Origin: Actinomadura luteofluorescens
GTDB taxonomy: Bacteria > Actinomycetota > Actinomycetes > Streptosporangiales > Streptosporangiaceae
Direction: 5' to 3'
NCBI RefSeq assembly: GCF_013409365.1
Contig: NZ_JACCBA010000001.1
Location: forward strand, 8,680,001-8,744,000
Length of the DNA: 64,000 nt
Shown here: positions 16,883 to 24,723 of the stretch, one piece after another
Position numbering within the stretch: the stretch's first letter is position 1
Layout of the letters: each line of letters begins with the position of its first letter
The notes under the pieces: model-generated
What the model was told of the DNA's origin: nothing
What the model saw: the letters and a program-made list of their open reading frames with translations, nothing else
The model's database searches: none
Program-made: the position numbers and the translations under genes

Positions 16883-17539
16883 TTGGATCTGAGCGTCCTC
16901 GTCGCCGACGACCAGGCCCTGCTGCGCGGCAGCTTCCGCGTCCTGATCGACACCGCGCCCGGCCTGCGCACCGTCGGCGAGGCCGGCACCGGGGCCGAGG
17001 CAGTCGAGCTGGCCGCCCGGGAACGCCCGGACGTCGTGCTCATGGACGTCCGCATGCCCGAGATGGACGGCATCGAGGCCACCCAGCGCATCTGCACCGA
17101 CCTGCCGGACATCCGCGTCCTGATCCTCACCACCTTCGATCTGGACACCTACGTCTACTCGGCGCTGCGGGCAGGGGCGAGCGGCTTCCTGCTGAAGGAC
17201 ACCCCTCCGGCCGACCTGCTGTCGGCGATCCGCGTCGTGGCGTCGGGCGAGTCGCTGCTGGCCCCCTCGGTGACCCGGCGGCTGATCGCCGAGTTCGTCC
17301 GCCGCCCAGGCCCCGCGCAGCCCCCGCCGGCCGGCCTGGACGCCCTCACCGACCGCGAGCGCGAGGTCCTCACCCTCATCGCCCGCGGCCTGTCCAACAC
17401 CGAACTCGCCGAGCACCTCCACCTGAGCCCCGCCACCGTGAAGACCCACATCGGCCACCTGCTCGCCAAGCTCCACGCCCGCGACCGGGCCCAGCTGGTC
17501 ATCACCGCCTACGAGACCGGCCTCGTCCGCCCCCGCTGA
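16883..17539 (+). CDS. NarL/LuxR-type response regulator
   Basis: A 218-residue regulator. The receiver domain has the acidic pair in LVADDQALLR, the phospho-acceptor Asp in VVLMDVRMPEMDG, the switch Thr (LILTTFD) and Lys (FLLKDTPP). The C-terminal LuxR helix-turn-helix is LTDREREVLTLIARGLSNTE and then TVKTHIGHLLAKL. Start is TTG at 16883 with AGGA seven bases upstream; no ATG or GTG fits. Cotranscribed with the kinase. Most likely target is the divergent ABC exporter promoter at 15579-15737, which is inference from context. Confidence 0.93.
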   Translation: MDLSVLVADDQALLRGSFRVLIDTAPGLRTVGEAGTGAEAVELAARERPDVVLMDVRMPEMDGIEATQRICTDLPDIRVLILTTFDLDTYVYSALRAGASGFLLKDTPPADLLSAIRVVASGESLLAPSVTRRLIAEFVRRPGPAQPPPAGLDALTDREREVLTLIARGLSNTELAEHLHLSPATVKTHIGHLLAKLHARDRAQLVITAYETGLVRPR

Positions 17540-17572
17540 CCCAGTTCTGGTCTGCGCGGCTCGGTGCGACGG

Positions 17573-18469
17573 TCAGAGCAGGACCGGGGCCAGACGTTCG
17601 AACTGGTCGGCCGCCGAGGCCAGGTCGGGGGTGAACACCGTGACGCAGACATGGTCGGCTCCCGCGTCGAGGTGCCCCTGGATCCGTTCGGCGATCGCGG
17701 CCTCGTCGCCCCAGTTGAAGCAGGCGTCGATGACCTCGTCGGAGCCGCCGCCGGAGATCGCCTCGTCCTCGTATCCGAGCGCCTTGAGCGAGCGGACGTA
17801 GGGGGATCCCGGAAGCTCCAGCATCTGGGTCCCTCTAGCGAGACCGCGCGCCTTCACCGGATCGGTCTCAAGGATGGCTGTCTGCAGGACGACGAGCAGC
17901 TTCTCGTCGCCGAGCCTTTCCCGGGCCTGCCTGGTGTGCTCGACAGGCATCGCGGCGGGAAGCGCTCCGTCCGCGCGGTCCCGAGCCAGCTCCTGCATCT
18001 TCGGGCCGAGGGCCGCCAGCAGCCGCGGGAAGGGCTTTTCGGGCACCGGTGCCGCGTCGACGGCCGCGTCCATGCCGTCGAGGTACTCGCGCATCCGGTT
18101 CAGCGGGCTCGTCCACTTCTGCCCGCTCCGCTCCACGATCGCCCCCATGCTGACGCCCACGCCGAGCGCGAGCCGTCCGGGGTAGGCGTCGGCCAGGACC
18201 GACGCGGCGCCCTGCATGGCGGCGGGGTGCCGCGCCCACAGGTTCGCGATGGCCGAGCCGAGAACGATCCGCTCCGTGGCGGCGAGCATCACGCTCAACT
18301 GTGTGAACACCTCCCGGCCGCCGACGGCCTCGTTCACCCAGATCGCCCCGTAGCCCGCCCGCTCCACGCGCTGCGCCGCACGCCGCCATTCGCCGGCCGG
18401 CGCGATGGGCGTCACGAGCCCGACACCGATCCTGCCGAGCCCCGCCCGCGCCTCGTCCACCGCCGTCAT
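17573..18469 (-). CDS. LLM-class F420-dependent oxidoreductase
   Basis: A 298-residue luciferase-like TIM-barrel protein of the TIGR03620 style: IGVGLVTPIAPAGEWRRAAQ, GYGAIWVNEAVGG, IVLGSAIANLWARHPAAM and PGRLALGVGVSM. Family members use F420 as hydride carrier. An AGGAGGACCG site fixes the ATG at 18469. It is divergent from the TetR gene at 18557. On its strand, TTGACA (18537-18532) and TAACGT (18512-18507) form a promoter with a 19-bp spacer, overlapped by a dyad CGTTACCGGAACG, so TetR repression is likely. Confidence 0.9.
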   Translation of the reverse strand: MTAVDEARAGLGRIGVGLVTPIAPAGEWRRAAQRVERAGYGAIWVNEAVGGREVFTQLSVMLAATERIVLGSAIANLWARHPAAMQGAASVLADAYPGRLALGVGVSMGAIVERSGQKWTSPLNRMREYLDGMDAAVDAAPVPEKPFPRLLAALGPKMQELARDRADGALPAAMPVEHTRQARERLGDEKLLVVLQTAILETDPVKARGLARGTQMLELPGSPYVRSLKALGYEDEAISGGGSDEVIDACFNWGDEAAIAERIQGHLDAGADHVCVTVFTPDLASAADQFERLAPVLL

Positions 18470-18506
18470 CGGTCCTCCTATAATCGGAACGAGCAACCCG
18501 CTTAGG

Positions 18507-18537
18507 ACGTTACCGGAACGCCCGCCCCGCTTGTCAA
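18507..18537 (-). promoter_or_regulatory. promoter and probable TetR operator of the LLM gene
   Basis: Minus-strand -35 TTGACA (18537-18532) and -10 TAACGT (18512-18507). A 13-bp imperfect palindrome CGTTACCGGAACG (18508-18520, one mismatched pair) covers the -10 element and lies between the divergent LLM and TetR genes. Layout fits autorepression plus LLM repression. Confidence 0.55.
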
Positions 18538-18556
18538 TCGATGAAGGAGGTGCCGG

Positions 18557-19261
18557 GTGAGCGGACGGCCCCAGCGAGCCGACGCGCGCCGGAACCGCGA
18601 ACGCATCCTCGAGGCGGCGTTCGAGGCCTTCGCCGCCGACGGCCGCCTCGTCCCGCTCGACGACATCGCCCGCCGGGCTGGTGTCGGGGCCGGGACCGTG
18701 TACCGGCACTTCCCGACCAAGGAGGCCCTGTTCCAGGCGGTCGTCACGGAACGCATCGAGCGGATCGTGGACGAGGCGGAGGCCCTCGTCCACGCGGAGG
18801 AGCCGGGGGAGGCCTTCTACGGCTACCTCATGTGGGTCGTGGAGCGCGCGATGTTCAACCACGCCCTGTGCGACGCCCTGGCCGCGGACCTGGGAACACT
18901 CGATGCCCGCGGCACGGACGAGCGGTTCACCTTGGCTCTCGGTGAGTTGCTGCGGCGGGCGCAGGCGGTTGGCGCGGTCCGTCCGGACGTGGACGTCCAG
19001 GACGTCCGCTCCCTCATGGTCGGGGCCATGGTGATGGAACGCCGGCGCCGCCCCGAGGGCGGCCCCGGACGCATGACGGCTCTGGCGTGCGACGCCCTCC
19101 GTCTCGTAACGAAAGACGACGAAACAGGGCCCCGGGAGCGTAACGAAAGAGGGTGCGCGGTATGCGGGAAGCCGCTCGCCGCCGCGCCGACGGGACGCCC
19201 CGCCCGCTTCTGCGGCCCCGCCTGCCGCCAGAAGGCCCATCGCCGCCGGAAAACCGCTTGA
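18557..19261 (+). CDS. TetR-family regulator with C-terminal zinc-ribbon tail
   Basis: A 234-residue protein. Residues 8-60 are a TetR HTH (RERILEAAFEAFAADGR, DDIARRAGVGAGTVYRHF); the core up to about residue 185 is a normal TetR ligand domain. It then continues with a 45-residue tail, CAVCGKPLAAAP...ARFCGPACRQKAHRRRK, with Cys pairs CxxC and CxxxC and a basic end. Such tails occur as small zinc fingers in Actinobacteria and may bind nucleic acid. The GTG at 18557 has AAGGAGG upstream. Probably represses the divergent LLM gene. The fusion could change operator choice or couple to metal or redox. Confidence 0.88.
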   Translation: MSGRPQRADARRNRERILEAAFEAFAADGRLVPLDDIARRAGVGAGTVYRHFPTKEALFQAVVTERIERIVDEAEALVHAEEPGEAFYGYLMWVVERAMFNHALCDALAADLGTLDARGTDERFTLALGELLRRAQAVGAVRPDVDVQDVRSLMVGAMVMERRRRPEGGPGRMTALACDALRLVTKDDETGPRERNERGCAVCGKPLAAAPTGRPARFCGPACRQKAHRRRKTA

Positions 19262-19296
19262 GTCACGTCGCGTCCCCGCGCCACGCTGGCCAGATC

Positions 19297-19914
19297 ATGC
19301 GCACACGTGAGATCCGCGCCTGCTACGACCGAGACTCGATCACCGTCTACCAGGCCTACGCACCCGAGATCGGCGTCCCGGCCGCGAAGAGCGGCACCTT
19401 CGTCCCGCCGTTCTCCCGGAGCCGCATGACCTGGATCAAACCGTCATTCCTGTGGCTCATGGCCCGCAGCGACTGGGCGCGCAAACCCGGTCAGGAGACG
19501 ATTCTCGCCGTCCGCATCAGCCGGGCCGGCTGGGAAGAAGCGCTGGGTCTGGCCGTCCCGACCGACCCCGACCGCCGCGTCTTCCGGAGCACCGAAGATT
19601 GGCGCCGCCGCTTCGCGAAGGCGGTCGTGCACGTCCAATGGGACCCCGAACGCTCCCTCCACGGCCGGAAACTCGAAGCGCGCAGCATCCAGATAGGCCT
19701 CAGCCGCCACATCGTCGACCGCTACGTCGACGACTGGATCCTCGGCATCGAAGATCTCACCCCGCTGGTCCGCAAGATCCAGGGACTCCGCAAGGCCGGC
19801 CGGACACCTCAAGTCAGAGCCCTGCTCCCCAGCGAACGCCCCTACCCCCTGACCACCGCCCTGGTCACCCGCCTCGGAGCTTCCGAGCAGCCGGTGACTC
19901 CAGATCGCGCATAG
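19297..19914 (+). CDS. DUF4291 family protein
   Basis: A 205-residue protein matching DUF4291 along its length: the start REIRACYDRDSITVYQAY, the invariant block RMTWIKPSFLWLMARSDWA, QETILAVRISRAGW, and the C-terminal GRKLEARSIQIGLSRH. No activity is established that I can state for this family. Start is the ATG at 19297; a longer frame from 19153 overlaps the TetR tail and is less likely. It sits 35 bp after TetR on the same strand and may share its transcript. Convergent with the hydrolase gene. Confidence 0.9.
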   Translation: MRTREIRACYDRDSITVYQAYAPEIGVPAAKSGTFVPPFSRSRMTWIKPSFLWLMARSDWARKPGQETILAVRISRAGWEEALGLAVPTDPDRRVFRSTEDWRRRFAKAVVHVQWDPERSLHGRKLEARSIQIGLSRHIVDRYVDDWILGIEDLTPLVRKIQGLRKAGRTPQVRALLPSERPYPLTTALVTRLGASEQPVTPDRA

Positions 19915-19946
19915 GCGGGCCTGCGCCGAGCAAGGGCCGCGCCGCA

Positions 19947-20630
19947 TCATCGCGTGCGAATCGCCTCCAGGCGATCGGCCAGCTCCCGGGGCCGGCTCAG
20001 CGCGACGAGGTGTCCGCCGGGCATCTCCTCCACCGGAATCCCCAACCGTTCGCCCACCACCCTCCGCTGGAACTCCAGCGGAAAGAGGCGGTCGTCGCGC
20101 CCCTGCAGAAACACGGTCGGTGTGCTGGGCCACTTGCGGAGCGGCCAAGGCTCCGCGAACGGGGTGGAGGACTGCGCGGGCTCCTGCGACAGCGCCACGG
20201 CCTTCACATCGTCCGGCACGTCGTGGAAGAAGCACTCCTCGATGTCGAACTCCGCGGACGGGACCCGTCCCTCGCGGACGGCCTGGTCGGACATCGCCTT
20301 CGCCTGCCCGGTGTTCCCCCACCAGTCACCGCCCGTCTCGCCCGGCGAGGGGACCATGGCGTTGAGCAGCACCAGCAGATCGACCGGCAGTCGCTCGCAG
20401 ACAAGGGGTGCTGTGAAACCACCCATCGACTGCGCCACCAGGATCAGGTCCGTCCGGTCGCCGATCGCCTCGACGACCGTGTCGGCGTACTCCGACAGGC
20501 CCGCAGAGTCGTCCCCTGCGGGAAGCTCCACGGCCACGACGTCATGCCCGCGCGCCTTCAGCTCAGGCACCAGGCGATGCCAGAACCAGGCCTGTCCGCC
20601 CGCGCCCGGGATGAGTGTGTATGTCGCCAT
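19947..20630 (-). CDS. alpha/beta-fold hydrolase
   Basis: A 227-residue hydrolase. The N-terminal strand and oxyanion loop are YTLIPGAGGQAWFW. The nucleophile elbow is LVAQSMGGF (Ser near residue 79), the acid is the Asp of GRDDRLFP, and the His is in PGGHLVALSRP. Close in form to PNAE/MES-like esterases and actinobacterial Abhydrolase_6 enzymes. GGAGGACG precedes two ATGs at 20636 and 20630; the latter gives the better spacing. Substrate is unknown. The gene ends 32 bp from the DUF4291 stop. Confidence 0.88.
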   Translation of the reverse strand: MATYTLIPGAGGQAWFWHRLVPELKARGHDVVAVELPAGDDSAGLSEYADTVVEAIGDRTDLILVAQSMGGFTAPLVCERLPVDLLVLLNAMVPSPGETGGDWWGNTGQAKAMSDQAVREGRVPSAEFDIEECFFHDVPDDVKAVALSQEPAQSSTPFAEPWPLRKWPSTPTVFLQGRDDRLFPLEFQRRVVGERLGIPVEEMPGGHLVALSRPRELADRLEAIRTR

Positions 20631-20729
20631 GTTCATCGTCCTCCGAAGCGCGACACTAGCGAGCCCCACTGACATTCCCGTCCCCGTGCCAGGAGCCAGC
20701 TACGCACCCATCCCGGCGTGTCGCTCGCT

Positions 20730-20753
20730 TCGAACAAGTGTTCGGGCTAGCTT
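20730..20753 (+). promoter_or_regulatory. SOS (LexA) box and -10 element for the DUF6504 gene
   Basis: TCGAAC-AAGT-GTTCGG at 20730-20745 matches the actinobacterial LexA box TCGAAC-N4-GTTCGA with one mismatch. It is followed at once by TAGCTT (20748-20753), a TAnnnT-type -10 hexamer, and the GTG start is eight bases further on. The box overlaps the -35 region, as expected for LexA repression, and the transcript would be leaderless. Confidence 0.75.
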
Positions 20754-20761
20754 GTCGTCTC

Positions 20762-20992
20762 GTGCTGATCGATGAACCGGTCTCGGCGGAGACCACGCCC
20801 ACGGGCCGCCCCTCCCAGATCACCGGCCCCCGAGGCCGCTACCACGTGCGCCGAGTCCTGGAAGAATGGCAGGCCCCAGGCCAGGCGAGGTTCTACCGCC
20901 TCCAGGTAGCGACACCGGACGGCCCCGCGATCGCCGAGGTAATCGCCCCCCACAAACCCGGCCCCTGGACCCTCCACCAGGTCTGGCCCTAA
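20762..20992 (+). CDS. DUF6504 family small protein
   Basis: A 76-residue protein: LIDEPVSAETTPTGRPSQIT, GRYHVRRVLEEWQAPG and TLHQVWP at the end. This is the DUF6504 pattern, a small beta-rich protein usually found in Actinobacteria next to Y-family polymerase or related repair genes. Here it stands alone, but the LexA box directly upstream argues for DNA-damage induction. The GTG at 20762 is the natural start of a leaderless mRNA; an upstream ATG at 20738 would lie inside the LexA box. Biochemical role unknown. Confidence 0.85.
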   Translation: MLIDEPVSAETTPTGRPSQITGPRGRYHVRRVLEEWQAPGQARFYRLQVATPDGPAIAEVIAPHKPGPWTLHQVWP

Positions 20993-21053
20993 CCCCAACC
21001 CACACCCGCCACAGCCACAGCCGCACACCCGGCGCCCAAATCAAGAACAACCA

Positions 21054-21875
21054 GGAACCACGTCACCCAAGAGGGCCCCCAACGAGGACGCCCAGACGCA
21101 ATCGCCAAGAGGCGCCAAGCACCAGCCTCCGCAAGAATGGAGAACCAGGGGACACGGCACCGGAGACCCTCCTCAAGGAGACCGGCGGGGCCCGGCTCGG
21201 AAGCAACAAACGACACCGGCACCGGCGAGAAGCGGGAAACGCGTCGCCCTGAGATGGTCCCTAAGCACAGCACCGGAGCGCGATCGTCCTGCAGGCACCA
21301 AGCAGCGTCGGTAACGCGGGCGTGCAAGAGACGCGGCACCTTGAGATGGGTTCCCGAGGGGTCGGCAGGTCGCGGTCGTCTCGGAGGAGGGGCGTTGGCG
21401 ACGCCGGGTGCAGGAGCGCGTCACCTTGAGATAGTCCCCAAAGAGAACGCCCAGGCGCGGCCATTCAGAAGGCGCCGAGCGGCATCGGCCACGATGGCGA
21501 AGCGGGGCGTCGTCCCGAGGTGGTTACCGAGTTGGAGGCCGGGTGCGGCCGCCCAGGAGGCGCCGAGCGGCGTCGGAATGTCGGGGAGGTGGGGGCGTCG
21601 CCCTGCGATGGCCCCAATGAGGACGGCCCGGGCGCGGTCGCCCAGGGGGCGCTGAGCAACGCTGGCTTCCGCAATGTGGAGAAGCAAGGGTTGCCTCACC
21701 TGGGAACGGTTTCGAGGGGAACGGTCAGGCTCGGTCTGGAGGCGCCAAGCGGCGTTGGCTTCCGCCCGGGCTGAGAAGTGGGGACGCGTCGTCCTGAGAT
21801 GGTGCGAGGACGATGGCCTGCGCGGTCGTCGTGGCGGCGCCGATCGGCACTGGCTTTTGCGGCGTTGATCTCGGC
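21054..21875. repeat. degenerate tandem array, about nine units of 86-94 bp
   Basis: Unit starts can be set at about 21054, 21147, 21235, 21328, 21414, 21503, 21592, 21685 and 21779. Recurring blocks are GGGGACGCGTCGTCCTGAGA at the head, GAGGACG and GCGCGGTCG in the middle, and GAGGCGCCAAGCGGCG then GGCTTCCGC near the tail. Unit lengths are not all multiples of three, so no reading frame survives through the array, though in the minus strand single units read like ...AAWRLL..DRA..LGTISGRR. The flanks 20993-21053 and 21876-22277 hold no gene I can support. It fills the gap before bioB. Function unknown. Confidence 0.75.
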
Positions 21876-22277
21876 TCCGGATCTCCCATGCTTTGAGCGC
21901 GCCGCTGCAGAGTGGCCAGGCGGGCGGGCACGCGCGGTGGCGCAGGCCGGCGATAACCATTGACACGGGCTCTCGCCGGGGGCATGGAAGCCTCCCGTCC
22001 GGCCAGGTCGCGGGCAGTGGGCCAGGTGGCGTCGGTGCTGGTGTTCGCGCTGGTCTACCTGCTCGCCGCGCCCGCACCCCTGCGGCGGCGGCTGTGGCAG
22101 CTGGCCGCCGCCGGGGAGTGCTGCGACATGCATGACGTCCTAACCGTGCTTTCGCACGTAATCTCGGCGTGCGGTGACCGCGTGCCCCTCGCGCTGCCGT
22201 GATCGACAGATCTTGATCGTCCTTCTTGTACGGCGCGAGCCTTGGCGCGGCGTGCGCAGGAGGCGATGATCGGCGCC

Positions 22278-23429
22278 ATGGACCTGCTGGAGACTCTGGT
22301 CGGCAAGGGGTTGCGCCGTGAGCCGCTGTCCCGGGCCGAGGCGCTCGCGGTACTGGAAACCTCCGATGACGAGTTGCTCGACGTGGTGGCCGCCGCCGGC
22401 AAGGTACGCCGTGCTTGGTTCGGGCGTCGGGTCAAGCTGAACTATCTGGTCAATCTGAAGTCGGGGCTCTGTCCTGAGGACTGCTCGTACTGCTCGCAGC
22501 GGTTGGGGTCGAAGGCGGAGGTCCTCACCTACACCTGGCTGAAGCCCGAGGAGGCGGCCGCGGCGGCGGAAGCGGGCGTGGCCGGTGGTGCCAAACGCCT
22601 ATGCCTGGTGGCCAGCGGGCGCGGCCCGACCGACCGGGACGTGGAACGGGTCGCCGGCATCATCGCCGCGATCAAGGAACGCGACGAGGACGTGGAGATC
22701 TGCGCCTGCCTCGGGCTGCTGTCCGGCACGCAGGCGGGGCGGCTACAAGAGGCCGGAGTCCACGCCTACAACCACAATCTGAACACCGCCGAAGCCGCGT
22801 ATGCGGACATCTGCACCACCCACGAGTTCGGCGACCGGGTCGACACCGTGCGGCAGACCAAGGAGGCAGGACTCTCGGCCTGCTCCGGGCTGATCGCCGG
22901 CATGGGGGAGAGCGACGCGGACCTGGTGGACGTGGTCTTCGCGCTGCGCGACCTGGACGTGGACTCGGTCCCGGTGAACTTCTTGATCCCGTTCGAGGGA
23001 ACGCCAATGGCCGAGAGATGGGCCCTCACCCCGCAGCGCTGCCTGCGCATCCTGGCGATGGTGCGTTTCGTCTGCCCGGACGTGGAGGTGCGTCTCGCCG
23101 GCGGGCGGGAGATCCATTTGCGAACGCTGCAGCCCCTCGCGCTGCACGTGGTCAACTCGATCTTCCTGGGCGACTATCTGACCAGCGAGGGGCAGGCCGG
23201 CAAGGCGGACCTCGACATGATCGCCGACGCGGGCTTCGAGGTGGAGGACACGGCTACCACCACACTCCCCGAACACCGAAGGCGGTCGAAGCCCTCCACG
23301 CCCAATGACGCACCCGAACGAGAGCAAACCAGCGACGCCCGCCCTCCACAGCCTCCCGGGCCGGCCCGAACCGACCTGGTGACACTACGCCGCCGAGGAG
23401 CCGGCACCCCCCTACCCCCCAACGCCTAA
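22278..23429 (+). CDS. bioB: biotin synthase
   Basis: A 383-residue radical-SAM enzyme that inserts sulfur into dethiobiotin. The cluster motif is [20 protein letters not shown]; other landmarks are [38 protein letters not shown] and [14 protein letters not shown], and [19 protein letters not shown] with the Arg ligand of the 2Fe-2S cluster. The C-terminal extension ends [17 protein letters not shown], a feature of actinobacterial BioB. I use the ATG at 22278 because MDLLETLV aligns with the family start; ATGs and a TTG upstream (22266, 22242) are alternatives. No bioA/D/F adjoin. Followed by a repeat tract. Confidence 0.96.
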   Translation: MDLLETLVGKGLRREPLSRAEALAVLETSDDELLDVVAAAGKVRRAWFGRRVKLNYLVNLKSGLCPEDCSYCSQRLGSKAEVLTYTWLKPEEAAAAAEAGVAGGAKRLCLVASGRGPTDRDVERVAGIIAAIKERDEDVEICACLGLLSGTQAGRLQEAGVHAYNHNLNTAEAAYADICTTHEFGDRVDTVRQTKEAGLSACSGLIAGMGESDADLVDVVFALRDLDVDSVPVNFLIPFEGTPMAERWALTPQRCLRILAMVRFVCPDVEVRLAGGREIHLRTLQPLALHVVNSIFLGDYLTSEGQAGKADLDMIADAGFEVEDTATTTLPEHRRRSKPSTPNDAPEREQTSDARPPQPPGPARTDLVTLRRRGAGTPLPPNA

Positions 23430-23543
23430 CCCCAAGAGCCCCCAGCGCCCCCAGAACGCCGCCCACCCTCACCCCACGTCCGTGCCCACCCCCCGCGCCC
23501 GCGGCCTCCACGAGCCCGGCACACCCGGGGCCTGATGCTTTCA

Positions 23544-23800
23544 AGCCTGCGGCGCTTTGACGGGTGTGGCGCTTCAAGTGCGCGGCGTCCCCATGCCCGC
23601 GGTGCATCGACGGGTGCGGTCGTGTGTGGTGTCTCCGTGCCTGCGGCGCTTCGACGGTGTGGTGTTTCTATGTGTGGTGTCGTTATGCCTGCGGCGCCTT
23701 CACGGGCGGGCGGTCCCTCACGTCCGCGGTGCCTGCGTCTTCACAGGTGTGGTGCTTTACGTGCGTGGGGTTCCACGTCTGCGGTTTTGGGGGCGTGCCC
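23544..23800. repeat. degenerate tandem array, about six units of 43-51 bp
   Basis: Repeats of the form TGCCTGCGGCGCTTCGACGG then TGTGTGGTGTTTC start near 23544, 23595, 23640, 23687, 23730 and 23777. Base composition is T/G-rich on the plus strand, unlike the neighbouring genes. An open frame crosses the array but its product is only the repeat (CVVSPCLRRFDG, CVVSLCLRRLHG) and has no family. The remaining gap to 24061 shows no gene I can support; a minus-strand peptide ALKEFLSHNSL near 24010 may be a relic. Confidence 0.65.
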
Positions 23801-24061
23801 ATTCATGGGGTAGCTCAATCTCCTCTGGGTTAGTTGTGAGGCCAGTGCCACCGTCGATGCCGTGGTGTGCGCGTCCGGGGTGGGCGCATGGTGGGCGGGG
23901 GGCGTGGTCGTTCTCACTCCGGTCGGGTGCCGCCTGGGTGCGGGACGCGATCACGGCCGACGGTGGCTGCTGCGGTGGCCTCGTTGGATAGGGAGTTGTG
24001 GCTGAGGAATTCCTTGAGCGCTGCGTCTCGGGGTTCTGGGGCCTCGCTGCGCTCGGAGGGG

Positions 24062-24712
24062 TTAGCGGGGGAGGCGGAGGACGAGGCGCTTGGTAAAGGC
24101 TCCTCGTTCCGCCGCCTTGGTGGCGCGCTGCTCCTCCAATTGCTCAGGTGTGAGGCCGTGGAGCGCGGCGAGGGCGTGCAGTACCTCCAGGAGGTCGGCG
24201 AGCTCTGCGGGATCGTCGGTCGCGCTGTACTCGCCGGCCTCCTCGTAGAGCTTGTTGCGCAGCAGCGCCGCTTGTTCTTCAGGGGCCGCGGTCCGTGTCT
24301 CGGGGGCCCTTCCCGCCTCCCGGATGATTTCGGGGATCCGGTCGCGGACGAGCTTCTCGGATCGGTGTCCGTCGCCGGTCTGGTGCACGGTCCCGCCGTG
24401 CCGTCGATCTAGGGACTGGACCCACTTGAGGGCGACCGCCGCCGTCTGGATCAGTTCGCTGCGGAGGTTGCGCGGGTCGGATTCGGCCAATGCCTCGTAG
24501 AACTCCTCGGTGAGGATGTGACGCCAAGTCAGCTCGCCACGCGACCACGCCGCGGCACATTCCTGCTTCGCCTCCTCTGCCTGTGCGGTGAAACCCGGGC
24601 CGGTCCCGTCGGGGAACTCCTGGACGCCCCACATCCGGTCCTGGGCTTCGCGTTCTGCCGCCACGTCCGCCAGTGCCCTCGCGAGCGATCCCGGTGCCTG
24701 CTCGTTCTCCAT
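24062..24712 (-). CDS. tandem all-alpha NTP pyrophosphohydrolase-like protein
   Basis: A 216-residue protein that appears to join two MazG/HisE-type helical domains. The first, residues 10-105, has EREAQDRMWGVQEFPDGTG, then the metal-binding-like ILTEEFYEALAE and LRSELIQTAAVALKW. The second, residues 118-216, begins KLVRDRIPEII, the start of phosphoribosyl-ATP-pyrophosphohydrolase-like proteins, and has NKLYEEAGEYS and ELADLLEVLHAL with the ExxE and ExxD ligands. Members hydrolyse non-canonical or phage-derived nucleotides. It lies 11 bp behind the unknown gene at 24724 and is probably co-transcribed with it. Confidence 0.78.
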   Translation of the reverse strand: MENEQAPGSLARALADVAAEREAQDRMWGVQEFPDGTGPGFTAQAEEAKQECAAAWSRGELTWRHILTEEFYEALAESDPRNLRSELIQTAAVALKWVQSLDRRHGGTVHQTGDGHRSEKLVRDRIPEIIREAGRAPETRTAAPEEQAALLRNKLYEEAGEYSATDDPAELADLLEVLHALAALHGLTPEQLEEQRATKAAERGAFTKRLVLRLPR

Positions 24713-24723
24713 GCCCGACGACG

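Noticed and set aside
21054..21875. CRISPR array
   Set aside because: Units are 86-94 bp, degenerate along their whole length, with no short identical repeats separated by unique spacers and no cas genes; the Cas4-like nuclease is 15 kb away in another operon.
21960..22202. 80-residue membrane protein before bioB
   Set aside because: One hydrophobic stretch (VASVLVFALVYLLAAPAP) but no ribosome site or family; overlaps the end of the repeat tract. Not supported enough to annotate.
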